A DNA stretch of 64,000 nucleotides. Origin: Prevotella melaninogenica ATCC 25845 (lineage in GTDB: Bacteria > Bacteroidota > Bacteroidia > Bacteroidales > Bacteroidaceae). Shown here in pieces: positions 24,717 to 33,700 of this stretch. The notes beneath the pieces are model-generated. The model did not search any database. It was not told where the DNA came from and worked only from the letters and a program-made list of their open reading frames with translations. The translations under genes and the position numbers were made by a program. How positions within the stretch are numbered: the stretch's first letter is position 1; each line of letters begins with the position of its first letter. Location: contig NC_014370.1 of the NCBI RefSeq assembly GCF_000144405.1, forward strand, positions 811,501 through 875,500, read 5' to 3'.

Positions 24717-26804
24717 ATGATAGATAATATAACAGGGGAGAAAGAGCGTATAAATCCTTTCTTCCTACCTTATGATACACCGCATTACACGGTACCTTTC
24801 AACCGTATTACTCTTGCTGATTATGAAGAGGCAATGATGGAAGGTATTCGCCGTGAGGACGAACAGATTGAGAAGATTATTAATAATCCTGATGAACCAA
24901 CCTTTGAGAATACAATTATACCAGAGGATGAGGTTAAAGGACGTAAGCATTACTATGATCTTCTGAGTCGTGTGGAGAGTGTATTCTTTAATATGCTCAG
25001 TGCTGAAACAAATGATGAAATGGATGCTTTGGCACAGAAGATGAGTCCTATCCTCACTAAGCACGGTAATGATGTTAGTTTAAATCCTAAGATTTTCGAA
25101 CGTGTCAAGTATGTTTATGAACATCATGGAGAGTTGACACCAGAGGAAAACTGTCTGTTGGAGAAAAGTTATGAAGGATTCGTGCGTAGTGGTGCCTTGT
25201 TGGATGAAGCAGGAAAGGACCGTTTGCGCAAGCTTACTGAGGAAGCCTCTATGCTATCACTGCAGTTCTCACAGAATGTTTTGAAGGAGAATAAAGCATA
25301 TACTCTGCACATTACTGATGAGCAACAGCTTGATGGACTTCCAAATACAGCACGTGAAGCGGCACATGAAGCTGCAAAAGAGCATGGATTAGATGGCTGG
25401 GTATTTACTTTGGATGCCCCAAGTTATGGTCCTTTTATGATGTATAGTACTCAGCGTGATCTGCGTAAAGACCTCTATATGGCTCGCAACACGCTCTGTA
25501 TAAAAGATAACGACACAAACAACCTTGAACTTTGTAAGCGTCTGATAAATCTTCGTAGGGAGATGGCGCAACTTCTTGGTTATAATACCTTTGCTGATTA
25601 TGTGATGAAACATCGCATGGCTACGAAGGTTGAGAATGTGTATAAACTTCTGAATGACCTTATTGAGGCTTATAAACCAAAGGCTATTGAGGAGCGTGAA
25701 GAAGTAGAAGCTTTAGCTAAGGAAGAAGAGGGCGCAGCTTTTAAGATGGAGCCATGGGACTTAGCTTATTATAGTCAGTTGCTGAAGAAGAAGAAATACG
25801 ACCTTGATCCCGAGATGCTTCGTCCTTATTTGGAGTTAGGCAATGTAATCAAGGGTGTCTTTGGCTTGGCTACACGTCTTTATGGTATTACCTTCAAAGA
25901 GAACAAGGATATACCTGTTTATCATCCAGATGTAAAACCGTTTGAGGTTTACGACAAGGATGGTAGCTATTTGGCTGTACTCTATGTTGACTTCCACCCA
26001 CGTAAAGGAAAGCGTGATGGAGCATGGATGACAGAGTTCCAAGGTCAGTGGATTGAGCGTGATGGTACAAATATACGCCCACATGCCTCTCTTGTTATGA
26101 ACTTCTCTAAGCCTACAGAGGATAAGCCTGCATTGTTAAGATTAGGTGAGGTTGAGACCTTCTTGCATGAGTTTGGTCATTCGCTTCACGGTATATTTGC
26201 TAACACACGTTTCGAGAGTCTATCAGGAACCAATGTTTGGTGGGACTTTGTAGAACTTCCTTCTCAGTTTATGGAGAACTTTGCTGTTGAGAAAGAATTC
26301 CTCCGTACCTTTGCTTTTCATTATCAGACAGGTGAACCAATGCCCGATGAGTTGATAGAAAAGGTAATAGCCAGCCGTAATTATGGAGCTGCAACAGCAT
26401 GTTTGAGACAGGTAAGTTTCGGTCTCTTAGATATGGCTTATTACACACACAAAGAAGAGTTCACTGAGGATATCATCTCCTTTGAGAAGAAAGCATGGGC
26501 ACCAGCAATTATTGATGAGCAACGTATGGATACATGTATGACTGTACAATTCTCTCATATTATGGCAGGAGGTTATGCTGCTGGCTATTATAGCTATAAG
26601 TGGGCAGAGGTCCTTGATGCTGATGCTTTCAGTGTATTTAAGAAAGAAGGAATCTTTAATCAAGCTACTGCACAGCGTTTCCGAGATAATATTCTCTCAC
26701 GTGGTGGTACAGAACATCCTATGATTCTCTACAAACGTTTCCGTGGACAAGAGCCAACTATTGATGCGTTGAAAGCGAGAGATGGACTTACGAAAGGGCA
26801 GTAA
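24717..26804 (+). CDS. dcp: M3 family metallopeptidase (peptidyl-dipeptidase Dcp-like)
   Basis: 695 residues. The zinc motif HEFGHSLH begins at about residue 484, with the third ligand Glu about 25 residues later in the SLSGTNVWWDFVELPSQFMEN block, typical of the M3A thimet/Dcp group. A long helical N-terminal half covers the cleft that limits substrates to short peptides. No signal peptide is visible, so a cytosolic role in breaking down small peptides is likely, although some Bacteroidales relatives have one. Gene symbol is by family resemblance; oligopeptidase A activity is the alternative. Confidence 0.9.
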   Translation: MIDNITGEKERINPFFLPYDTPHYTVPFNRITLADYEEAMMEGIRREDEQIEKIINNPDEPTFENTIIPEDEVKGRKHYYDLLSRVESVFFNMLSAETNDEMDALAQKMSPILTKHGNDVSLNPKIFERVKYVYEHHGELTPEENCLLEKSYEGFVRSGALLDEAGKDRLRKLTEEASMLSLQFSQNVLKENKAYTLHITDEQQLDGLPNTAREAAHEAAKEHGLDGWVFTLDAPSYGPFMMYSTQRDLRKDLYMARNTLCIKDNDTNNLELCKRLINLRREMAQLLGYNTFADYVMKHRMATKVENVYKLLNDLIEAYKPKAIEEREEVEALAKEEEGAAFKMEPWDLAYYSQLLKKKKYDLDPEMLRPYLELGNVIKGVFGLATRLYGITFKENKDIPVYHPDVKPFEVYDKDGSYLAVLYVDFHPRKGKRDGAWMTEFQGQWIERDGTNIRPHASLVMNFSKPTEDKPALLRLGEVETFLHEFGHSLHGIFANTRFESLSGTNVWWDFVELPSQFMENFAVEKEFLRTFAFHYQTGEPMPDELIEKVIASRNYGAATACLRQVSFGLLDMAYYTHKEEFTEDIISFEKKAWAPAIIDEQRMDTCMTVQFSHIMAGGYAAGYYSYKWAEVLDADAFSVFKKEGIFNQATAQRFRDNILSRGGTEHPMILYKRFRGQEPTIDALKARDGLTKGQ

Positions 26805-26889
26805 TAGTTTTGAAAATCGGATAATAGATAAAGGATAATGGCTATTTTGCTGTTTGTTTCCATGTTTATTTATAAAATCTATCAATAGA

Positions 26890-27390
26890 ATGAATAACGA
26901 ACATATATCAAAACACTCATCAGCATCTTCTTCTGTAGAGGGAAGAGGTAAGGCTGCTGTTGACTATCGTTACCTTCGTATGGCACGTATTTGGGCTGAG
27001 AATTCTTATTGCAAACGACGTCAGGTAGGTGCCTTGGTTGTGAAGGATAAGATGATTATTAGCGATGGCTATAACGGTACACCGAGTGGTTTTGAAAATA
27101 TATGTGAGGATGAATCTGGCGTAACAAAGCCATACGTCCTCCACGCTGAAGCCAATGCTATTACGAAACTTGCCCGAAGTGGTAATAATAGTGAAGGTTC
27201 AACGCTTTACGTAACAGCTTCTCCTTGTATTGAATGTGCAAAGCTCATTATTCAGGCAGGTATTCGACGAGTTGTTTATGCCGAGAAGTATCGTCTTACT
27301 GACGGTATAGATTTGCTGACAAGAGCTGGAGTTGAAGTAGAGTATAAAAGTCTTGAGGATGGCAGTAGTTCTTCTTCAGCGTCTTTATAA
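26890..27390 (+). CDS. dCMP/cytidine deaminase family protein (probable dCMP deaminase)
   Basis: About 166 residues from ATG 26890 (MNNEHISKHSSASSSVEG). Zinc ligands are in HAEANAI (His and catalytic Glu) and PCIECAKL (two Cys). The GYNGTPSGFENICED segment is typical of ComEB-type dCMP deaminases, which make dUMP for thymidylate synthesis. The serine-rich ends (SSASSSVE and SSSSSASL) are unusual low-complexity tails. It lies 85 bases behind the M3 peptidase gene and ahead of the S41 protease. Confidence 0.9.
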   Translation: MNNEHISKHSSASSSVEGRGKAAVDYRYLRMARIWAENSYCKRRQVGALVVKDKMIISDGYNGTPSGFENICEDESGVTKPYVLHAEANAITKLARSGNNSEGSTLYVTASPCIECAKLIIQAGIRRVVYAEKYRLTDGIDLLTRAGVEVEYKSLEDGSSSSSASL

Positions 27391-27548
27391 ACAAGAATAA
27401 GAATTTGAGTAAACTGTTGGAGTATAATCAAATAGGTCTCATACCTAATATAGTTATCCCCACTGTTAATAAAACAAAGTATAACAAGTATTTATCGAAT
27501 CCCTCTTGGTGCTTTCATCTTATCTGGAAGAGTGGGGGTTAGGCTTTT

Positions 27549-29228
27549 ATGAATCAGAGTAAAAACAATCATTTCATGCCGTTACTGATGGCACTATGTG
27601 TTGTCGTCGGTATTCTTATTGGTACTTTCTATGCCAATCATTTCTCAGGTAATCGTCTAAATATCATTAATAGTGGTAGTAGTCGACTTAGTAATCTGTT
27701 GCATATCATCGATGATCAGTATGTTGATTCTGTTAATATCGATGAACTTGTTGATAAGGCTATTCCTGAGATTCTGTCAGAGCTTGACCCACATTCTGTC
27801 TATATCAGTGCAAAGGATGTGCAGCTGGCTACGGATGACTTGAAGGGCTCTTTCTCAGGTGTTGGAATTGAATTTACTATTCGTCAAGATACATTGCGTA
27901 TACAGAATGTTATCAAGGATGGACCCGCAGATAAGGCTGGTTTGTTAGCAGGTGACAAGGTTGTTAGTATCAATGGTAAATCGTTTGTTGGTAAAGATGT
28001 TACAAATGAGGAAGCTATGCACCGCCTTAAGGGTCCAAAGGATTCGAAGGTAAAGATTGGTGTTAAGCGATATGGTGAAAAGGGAGTAAAGATGTTCACG
28101 GTAACACGTGGTGATATTGCTGTGAAGAGTGTCTCTGCTGCATATATGCTTAATGATACAACAGGTTATATTCGTATCAAGAGTTTTGGTGAAAGAACTT
28201 ATGCGGAGATGTTAGCAGCTTTGCAAACTCTCAATATTCGGGGTGCAGATCACTTGGTTATTGACCTTCGTGATAATGGAGGTGGTATCTTGGAGTCTGC
28301 TGTACAGATGGCTAATGAGTTCCTTCCAAAGAATCGTCTGATTGTATATACACAAGGTAGAAAGAGTCCTCGTGTTAATTATCGTAGTGATGGTAAGGGA
28401 AGCTATCAGCATATTCCAATGGTTGTACTTATCAATGAGGGTTCGGCTTCTGCTGCAGAGATCTTCGCTGGTGCTATGCAAGATAACGATCGTGCAACGA
28501 TTGTTGGTCGTCGTTCCTTTGGTAAGGGATTGGTACAGCAGCAAATTCAGTTTAATGATGGCAGTTTGATTCGATTGACGATAGCACGTTATTATACTCC
28601 TTCAGGACGTTGTATCCAAAAGCCATTCAAGCCTGGTGATAATGCTGACTATGAAAATGATATTCTCACACGTTATCAGCATGGTGAGTTCTTCTCTCAG
28701 GATAGTATAAAACATGAGGGACCAGCTTATCATACAGTAAACGGACGTACCGTATATGGTGGCGGTGGTATTACGCCAGACATCTTTGTACCAGAGGATA
28801 CATCAAAGGTAACTTCTTATTATAAGGAAGCTGTGATGAGTGGACTTATCCTTCAGTATGCTTTCAATTATACTGATAGTAACAGAAAGAAACTCAGTAG
28901 CTTTGGGGAAATGAAACCATTGGCAAACTACTTGGAGCATCAGAACCTTGTAGGTGACTTCGTTAACTTTGCAGAAAAGAACGGATTGCGCAGACGTAAT
29001 CTCATGATTATGCGTTCACACTCACTTCTGCAGGATTATCTTAACAGTCGCATCATTTATAATATACTTGATGAACAGGCTTGGATAGAGTATGTGAACC
29101 GTGACGATGCAACTGTAAAAGAGGCTATCAGAGTGTTCCATATGCCTTCTCTACTTTTGCTTAAACCAAAGCAGAAGGCTCTGAAGCATTCTGATTCCCT
29201 ACGTAAAACAACCCCTCTACGCCGATGA
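27549..29228 (+). CDS. S41 family C-terminal processing protease (CtpA/Prc-like)
   Basis: 559 residues. An N-terminal signal anchor (LLMALCVVVGILIGTFYA) directs it to the periplasm. A PDZ domain spans about 85-165 (GSFSGVGIEFTI through DKVVSINGKSF). The catalytic Ser is near residue 299 in NEGSASAAEIFAGAM and the Lys near 324 in FGKGLVQQ. A long C-terminal region of about 150 residues lies after the protease core. It cleaves periplasmic or membrane proteins at C-termini. The next gene overlaps by 4 bases (ATGA), so the two are translationally coupled. Confidence 0.93.
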   Translation: MNQSKNNHFMPLLMALCVVVGILIGTFYANHFSGNRLNIINSGSSRLSNLLHIIDDQYVDSVNIDELVDKAIPEILSELDPHSVYISAKDVQLATDDLKGSFSGVGIEFTIRQDTLRIQNVIKDGPADKAGLLAGDKVVSINGKSFVGKDVTNEEAMHRLKGPKDSKVKIGVKRYGEKGVKMFTVTRGDIAVKSVSAAYMLNDTTGYIRIKSFGERTYAEMLAALQTLNIRGADHLVIDLRDNGGGILESAVQMANEFLPKNRLIVYTQGRKSPRVNYRSDGKGSYQHIPMVVLINEGSASAAEIFAGAMQDNDRATIVGRRSFGKGLVQQQIQFNDGSLIRLTIARYYTPSGRCIQKPFKPGDNADYENDILTRYQHGEFFSQDSIKHEGPAYHTVNGRTVYGGGGITPDIFVPEDTSKVTSYYKEAVMSGLILQYAFNYTDSNRKKLSSFGEMKPLANYLEHQNLVGDFVNFAEKNGLRRRNLMIMRSHSLLQDYLNSRIIYNILDEQAWIEYVNRDDATVKEAIRVFHMPSLLLLKPKQKALKHSDSLRKTTPLRR

Positions 29229-29767
29229 TACAGTTTGATAAAAACTCCTTACGGAAAGAAGTGAGGACACGTAAGAAACAGTTTTCTACAGAAGAATTGA
29301 TAAAGGAGTCACGTCCACTTATACAGCGAGTACTCAATCACCCACGCCTTCAAAGTGCTAAGACAGTTTTTCTGTATAATTCGCTGCCTGATGAGGTCTA
29401 TACACATGACCTCATCAAGCAACTTCATAATGAAGGAATGACTATTCTTCTTCCTGTTGTCATCAGTGATACCGAAATGGAACTTCGACTCTATCGTAAT
29501 CCAAATTCCTTTGAAACGAGTAGTTATGGAATACTTGAGCCTATAGGTGAAGCTTTTACGGATTTCTCTTCTATAGAATTTGCGCTCATTCCAGGCATGG
29601 CTTTTGATAAGGAACGGAATCGTCTTGGACGTGGAAAAGGTTATTATGACCGTTTTCTTCCTTTGCTCACAAATGCATATAAGGTTGGTATCTGTTTTCC
29701 TTTTCAGTTCCTTCCAAACATACCAACTGAAGAGACAGATATAAAGGTTGATGAATGTATCTACTAA
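29225..29767 (+). CDS. 5-formyltetrahydrofolate cyclo-ligase
   Basis: 180 residues. Converts 5-formyl-THF with ATP to 5,10-methenyl-THF, returning a stalled folate to the one-carbon pool. The family signatures are present: an N-terminal LRKEVRTRKKQFS, and GRGKGYYDRFLPLL near residue 140 that binds ATP phosphate. The ATG overlaps the TGA of the protease gene. The pairing with the protease is positional rather than functional as far as I can see. Confidence 0.93.
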   Translation: MIQFDKNSLRKEVRTRKKQFSTEELIKESRPLIQRVLNHPRLQSAKTVFLYNSLPDEVYTHDLIKQLHNEGMTILLPVVISDTEMELRLYRNPNSFETSSYGILEPIGEAFTDFSSIEFALIPGMAFDKERNRLGRGKGYYDRFLPLLTNAYKVGICFPFQFLPNIPTEETDIKVDECIY

Positions 29768-29876
29768 GATTATGAGAATCTGTGGAAAAATCACTTTACT
29801 ATAAGTCAAAAAGATAGTGTATTGTATCTTTAGAATTAATAGATAATGTCAAAAAATATTCTTGCAATAAAAGTAG

Positions 29877-29980
29877 TTAGTGCTTAATTGGATTCCAATT
29901 AAGCACTAATTGTATTGTAAAAGGTGCCCTTTTGAGGTCTAACTAACGCTCTTTTGAAAGCCAACTAAGCATCTTTTCTT
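29877..29980. repeat. Intergenic repeat family 2, copy 1
   Basis: Starts with a perfect 16-bp palindrome stem (TTAGTGCTTAATTGGA at 29877-29892 and its complement at 29894-29909). It continues with GGTGCCCTTTTGAGGTCT and TAACGCTCTTTTGAAAG, and ends TAAGCATCTTTT. The same block order occurs at 39446-39545. The rest of 29768-30195 has no gene. Confidence 0.65.
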
Positions 29981-30195
29981 ATGCCGTATTGTAAGATATT
30001 GAATTACAATTGGTTACAGGTGTGTTAAAGAAAGCCGTTTTATATCGTCTTCTAACAGGCTTTGTAGAATAAAATGTAAAAGAAATTCTAACCTTAAAAG
30101 CCGTAAAAGTGAGGTTGTATAGCTGCTTTATGGTGACAGATGATACAGTGTTTCAGTGCTACTTCTCTAAAGTCTTTGTTTCGAAAATATTTGTA

Positions 30196-30897
30196 TTAAA
30201 CCAAGCCTTCGTATGCTTGGTTCATTTCATTCATGAGATGTTCAAAGTTATCAGAGTTTAATGATACCTTTCTGAACATCATTTCCAAATTCTCCTCTTC
30301 AAACTTTACAGGCTCTTCATGCAGAAGTGTCATCATTCCAGCAATCATCAAGCGGTATACAGTTGCCTGGTGCAATCCATTAATCTCTGTCTTTGCTTGT
30401 GTTACTCCAGCTGCATAGGCTTGCATTTGTACACGAACGATAGAGCGGATAGCCAGTGAAACAGGTACGTTGTTTTCATGTGCTAAAGTAGGGCAATCAG
30501 CAAAATAGTCTTCAGCAGACTGTAAATGTCCGTCAAGCAGAGCAAACATCTGTTTTTGATATTCGGCTGTTACAAGGTCATATAACTCCTTACTCCCACA
30601 GGCATAACGCAATAAAATCTTTGCAGAAGTTGTCTCTGAGAAATGACGTCGCTTCATATCTTCTGCCACAGTATCAAGGTCTGAGTAGTTCAGACGGATA
30701 AGGACAGGAAAGAGTACAGATACAAAATGACCTGAAAGATTATCAAAATTGTTAACCAATAATTGCTTGTATTCCTTTGGTTCTAACCTTTTCTTCCCTG
30801 GATACAAGGCATCAGCCAGTCCCGAGAAGAAAGCATGAAAGTAGCCCCTGACCATTACAGAGGCTACTCTTGAGCGGTTTATTTCCGTTATTCTCAT
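30196..30897 (-). CDS. Hypothetical protein, mainly helical
   Basis: 233 residues, soluble, with no signal peptide. It has no domain I recognise. It is predicted mostly alpha-helical, with charged amphipathic stretches (EPKEYKQLLVNNFDNLSGH, EYQKQMFALLDGHLQSAEDYF). Only 14 bases separate it from the lipoprotein gene upstream (30912-31964), so the two are probably one transcript. The 3' side (29768-30195) carries a repeat and no clear terminator. Confidence 0.7.
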   Translation of the reverse strand: MRITEINRSRVASVMVRGYFHAFFSGLADALYPGKKRLEPKEYKQLLVNNFDNLSGHFVSVLFPVLIRLNYSDLDTVAEDMKRRHFSETTSAKILLRYACGSKELYDLVTAEYQKQMFALLDGHLQSAEDYFADCPTLAHENNVPVSLAIRSIVRVQMQAYAAGVTQAKTEINGLHQATVYRLMIAGMMTLLHEEPVKFEEENLEMMFRKVSLNSDNFEHLMNEMNQAYEGLV

Positions 30898-30911
30898 ATA
30901 TTATTTTTCTA

Positions 30912-31964
30912 CTATCTATGTCCACCAAATCGACTATTATTCGTTGGTGCATCTGAACGGGTTGAACCCGATGATGACTGATTCGAATTCATTGGAACAC
31001 TTGGTGCTGATGAGCGAGATGCATTACCAAATGAAGACTGATTAGAATTCATTGGAGCACTTGGTGCTGATGAGCGAGAAGCACCGCCAAATGAAGACTG
31101 ATTAGAGTTCATTGGAGCACTTGGTGCTGATGAACGAGAAGCACTTCCAAATGAAGATCTGCTACCTGATGGCTGTGGAGGAACAGAATACTGCTGCTGT
31201 TGAGGTTGATAAGTCTGTCTTTCAGACTGTGGTCTTGCTCCCCCAAATTGCTCGTTATAAGACCTACTTGGCGCTGTATTCATATTCTCTCTCCTTGCAT
31301 TACCAAAGCTGCTATAGCCATTATTCTGCTGAGGAGTATTCCATGAGCCACCATTCTGATAAACCTCTTGATTCGTTCTTGTACGGTTGGTTACCGTAGG
31401 TGGATTGCGTCGTGCACCGAAGCGTCCTGCATAATAGCTGTCATTGTATCTGTTTCTTCCGCCACGATAGGTGTAGTATTCTGCTGGGCGTGAACGGTAA
31501 TAATAATTGCGGTCGCGGTAACGATTGTAAACGCGATAAGCATAATCATTATTGTACCAATAAACTGGACGGTAGAAGTAATCTTCACCTATGTAATAGT
31601 TATATTGGCGAGCATTCAATACATAGAACAAATCGCTGTTACGACGTGTCCAATAGTCTCCATAGAGTGAACGTTCGCCCTGCATATTAAGGAGATAATC
31701 AAGATTTATCTCATACACAGCCTGATACTGTGCATCGCTCAATCCAAGTTCATACGCCATCTTGTCTGACAAGAAGAGTGCCTGTCGTCGCGCCTCTTCA
31801 TATCCAATTCTGCCGTATGTACTGCTGTATCCAACATTATATCCATCGTCATATACAGAAACAGGACTACCATATCCACCCCCTGCAGAGAGGTATGCAC
31901 CACATGAAGAAAGTGAAAGGCTTAAACAACCTAATGCGAATGTATATAAAATATTCTTTTTCAT
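30912..31964 (-). CDS. Tyr/Arg-rich lipoprotein with C-terminal 20-residue repeats
   Basis: 350 residues. The signal peptide ends in the lipobox LSLSSC (Cys near 21), so the protein is lipid-anchored, probably in the outer membrane. Residues 50-120 are helical (EEARRQALFLSDKMAYELGL). Residues 120-190 are very rich in Tyr and Arg (YRVYNRYRDRNYYYRSRP). The C-terminus has three copies of SSFGGASRSSAPSAPMNSNQ with small changes, preceded by Gln-rich sequence. The repeats are a flexible low-complexity tail. Function unknown; the helical part resembles DUF3300/calcium-sensing-like surface proteins only loosely. Confidence 0.82.
   Translation of the reverse strand: MKKNILYTFALGCLSLSLSSCGAYLSAGGGYGSPVSVYDDGYNVGYSSTYGRIGYEEARRQALFLSDKMAYELGLSDAQYQAVYEINLDYLLNMQGERSLYGDYWTRRNSDLFYVLNARQYNYYIGEDYFYRPVYWYNNDYAYRVYNRYRDRNYYYRSRPAEYYTYRGGRNRYNDSYYAGRFGARRNPPTVTNRTRTNQEVYQNGGSWNTPQQNNGYSSFGNARRENMNTAPSRSYNEQFGGARPQSERQTYQPQQQQYSVPPQPSGSRSSFGSASRSSAPSAPMNSNQSSFGGASRSSAPSAPMNSNQSSFGNASRSSAPSVPMNSNQSSSGSTRSDAPTNNSRFGGHR
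30985..31165 (-). repeat. Three 60-bp tandem repeats inside the lipoprotein gene
   Basis: Unit starts are 60 bases apart (for example TTCATTGG at 30988, 31048 and 31108). Copies differ at few positions and encode a 20-residue unit. Because 60 is a multiple of 3, copy-number changes keep the frame and alter tail length. Confidence 0.85.
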
Positions 31965-32078
31965 ATCTGTAACCTTTAAGAATGACTACTTATGTTATTT
32001 CTCTATTGCAAAAGTAGTCGTTTGGTTTCAAATATCCAATAGGTAAATTCCTATTCCGTAAGGGAAAGTTCCTATATG

Positions 32079-33227
32079 TTATTCCACTTCCTCTACTATG
32101 GTGTTGGGAACTTCCTTCGACTTCAACATTTCATCAAGACTCTTGAAAGTATAGGCAGCTTTGTCCTTAACGAATGTTTTTGCAAAACGATCGCGTAGGC
32201 TCATTAGCTTCTGTACAGCCTCCTGGTAGGTTTCGGCTGTAATACGATCAGCCATTGCTTGCGCATTTACTGGTGTGAAGTCAAAGTATTGTACAAGGTA
32301 TTGTTGGAACTGTCGACGCTGGTTCTGTGTCATTTCCTGCAATTGTACATTCATCTTATCCTTAGTGCGGTGTATGATGAAGATAAGCTCATCTGGCTCA
32401 CCACCACGCTGGCCATGGTCATACTTCTTCTCATACTCAAAGTGACAATCACAGAAACCTTTCTCTGCAAGCTCCTTTAATTCCTGCATGGCAGGGTCAA
32501 GAACACGACGACAGAAGTCTGAGAACTTCTTATAGTTGTTCTCCAAACGAAGCATCTTTCGGAACTCCAAAGTCTTAATAACAGTACGACCTTTGTCCAC
32601 CCATGACTCTATAAACATATAGATACGCTGGGTGTAGCGGTTTTTACATGCAAAGACAATCTGTTTGCCTAAGCGATGATAACCGAAGTCTAACGATACA
32701 AGACGCTCTGCAACACTATGATCAAGCTTCAAAATAGCATATTTGTTATAAGAGCGATCCTCTGGAATATATACGTCACAAAGGTTGGTTGCCTTGGTGT
32801 ACTTTCTTCCTTCAGCTGTCTTATAGGGTATTTCTACAGGAATAGAAGCAAGCATCTTCAGTGAATTTCTCAACTGAGGATAGTGATTTGGGTCGACACC
32901 TAATTCTTTGAAAGGCAGTTTTATAGGCATACGTCCGTCCTCATCCAACTCATCAGTGTGGAATAAGTCGAGCTGAAATCCTCGTTTGTTATTTAAAATA
33001 CCATGTAAGATAGATTGCAAACTCTCAACAATAGACACCAGAATCCTCACCTGAATGAGCGAATAATCATGACGCATCATCGTCACAGCGATAGGCTGAA
33101 GAAGCCATGTTTCTTCTTCTATAGGGATAAGGTCATTCGAGATAGTACGACTTTTCAACGGTGCTTTTTGTGCTTTTGCTCCACGTTTACGAGTAACCTT
33201 TCTAATGGCTGTTTTATCTGTTGTCAT
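32079..33227 (-). CDS. Plasmid-type replication initiator (RepB/Rep_3 family) on the chromosome
   Basis: 382 residues. A basic tail (KVTRKRGAKAQKAPLKSR) is followed by a two-winged-helix Rep_3 fold: MMRHDYSLIQVRILVSIVESLQ, then LPFKELGVDPNHYPQLRNSLKML, YAILKLDHSVAERLVSLDFGYHRL and TQRIYMFIESWVDKGRTVIKTLEFRKML. Plasmid Rep_3 proteins bind iterons and open an origin. No iteron array, partition gene, mobilisation gene or toxin lies nearby, and flanking genes look chromosomal, so this is a domesticated initiator. Such chromosomal copies are known in Bacteroidales; the role is unclear. A -7 box (TATCTTTG, minus strand 33282-33275) lies upstream. Confidence 0.85.
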   Translation of the reverse strand: MTTDKTAIRKVTRKRGAKAQKAPLKSRTISNDLIPIEEETWLLQPIAVTMMRHDYSLIQVRILVSIVESLQSILHGILNNKRGFQLDLFHTDELDEDGRMPIKLPFKELGVDPNHYPQLRNSLKMLASIPVEIPYKTAEGRKYTKATNLCDVYIPEDRSYNKYAILKLDHSVAERLVSLDFGYHRLGKQIVFACKNRYTQRIYMFIESWVDKGRTVIKTLEFRKMLRLENNYKKFSDFCRRVLDPAMQELKELAEKGFCDCHFEYEKKYDHGQRGGEPDELIFIIHRTKDKMNVQLQEMTQNQRRQFQQYLVQYFDFTPVNAQAMADRITAETYQEAVQKLMSLRDRFAKTFVKDKAAYTFKSLDEMLKSKEVPNTIVEEVE

Positions 33228-33400
33228 ATCAGTTGTCTTAGCTTATCATGTATTTTATAACACTTTAGAAGTTACAAAGATACCGCTTTTATTTGGAACA
33301 AACCACTAAATAAACAAAAATAGTTTTCCCTTTGTAGTTTATAGCGTATTATTCGAAAGGATTTTTGTACTAAGTCGTTCTTTTATTTACAAGATATGGT

Positions 33401-33480
33401 AAGGTGTTTAGCACTCAACACCATTGGTGTTAACCAACAACACCATTGGTGCTAAGCTATCGCACGATATGTGCGGGGCA
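33401..33480. repeat. Clustered short palindromes (family 1, copy D)
   Basis: Contains TTAGCACTCAACACCATTGG, AACACCATTGGTGCTAAGC and CGCACGATATGTGCGG. It lies between divergent genes (the Rep gene on the left and the hemerythrin-LuxR gene on the right); the rest of 33228-33700 is AT-rich. Confidence 0.7.
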
Positions 33481-33700
33481 TAAAAACATTCGTAAAAAGG
33501 TGAGAATTACTTGCCACTATCAAGATAAACACATCGTAAGATTATAGGTTTAGTAGAATATTAGATGATTAAGTAGCTCTTTTATAGTGTATTTTTTAGG
33601 ATGATAATTAATGATAAAAAAATAAATACTTGACAATAACTATTGCATTATTGACTTTTTTTTTGTTATTTTGCATACGATATCATTACAACGTGACAAG

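Noticed and set aside
31400..31690. Plus-strand frames rich in Cys/His within the lipoprotein gene
   Set aside because: Antisense of the Tyr/Arg-rich codons produces Cys/His/Asn-rich sequence by composition alone.
33401..33480. Iteron array belonging to the Rep_3 gene
   Set aside because: The motifs are palindromic rather than directly repeated, and the same clusters occur at four places far from the Rep gene.
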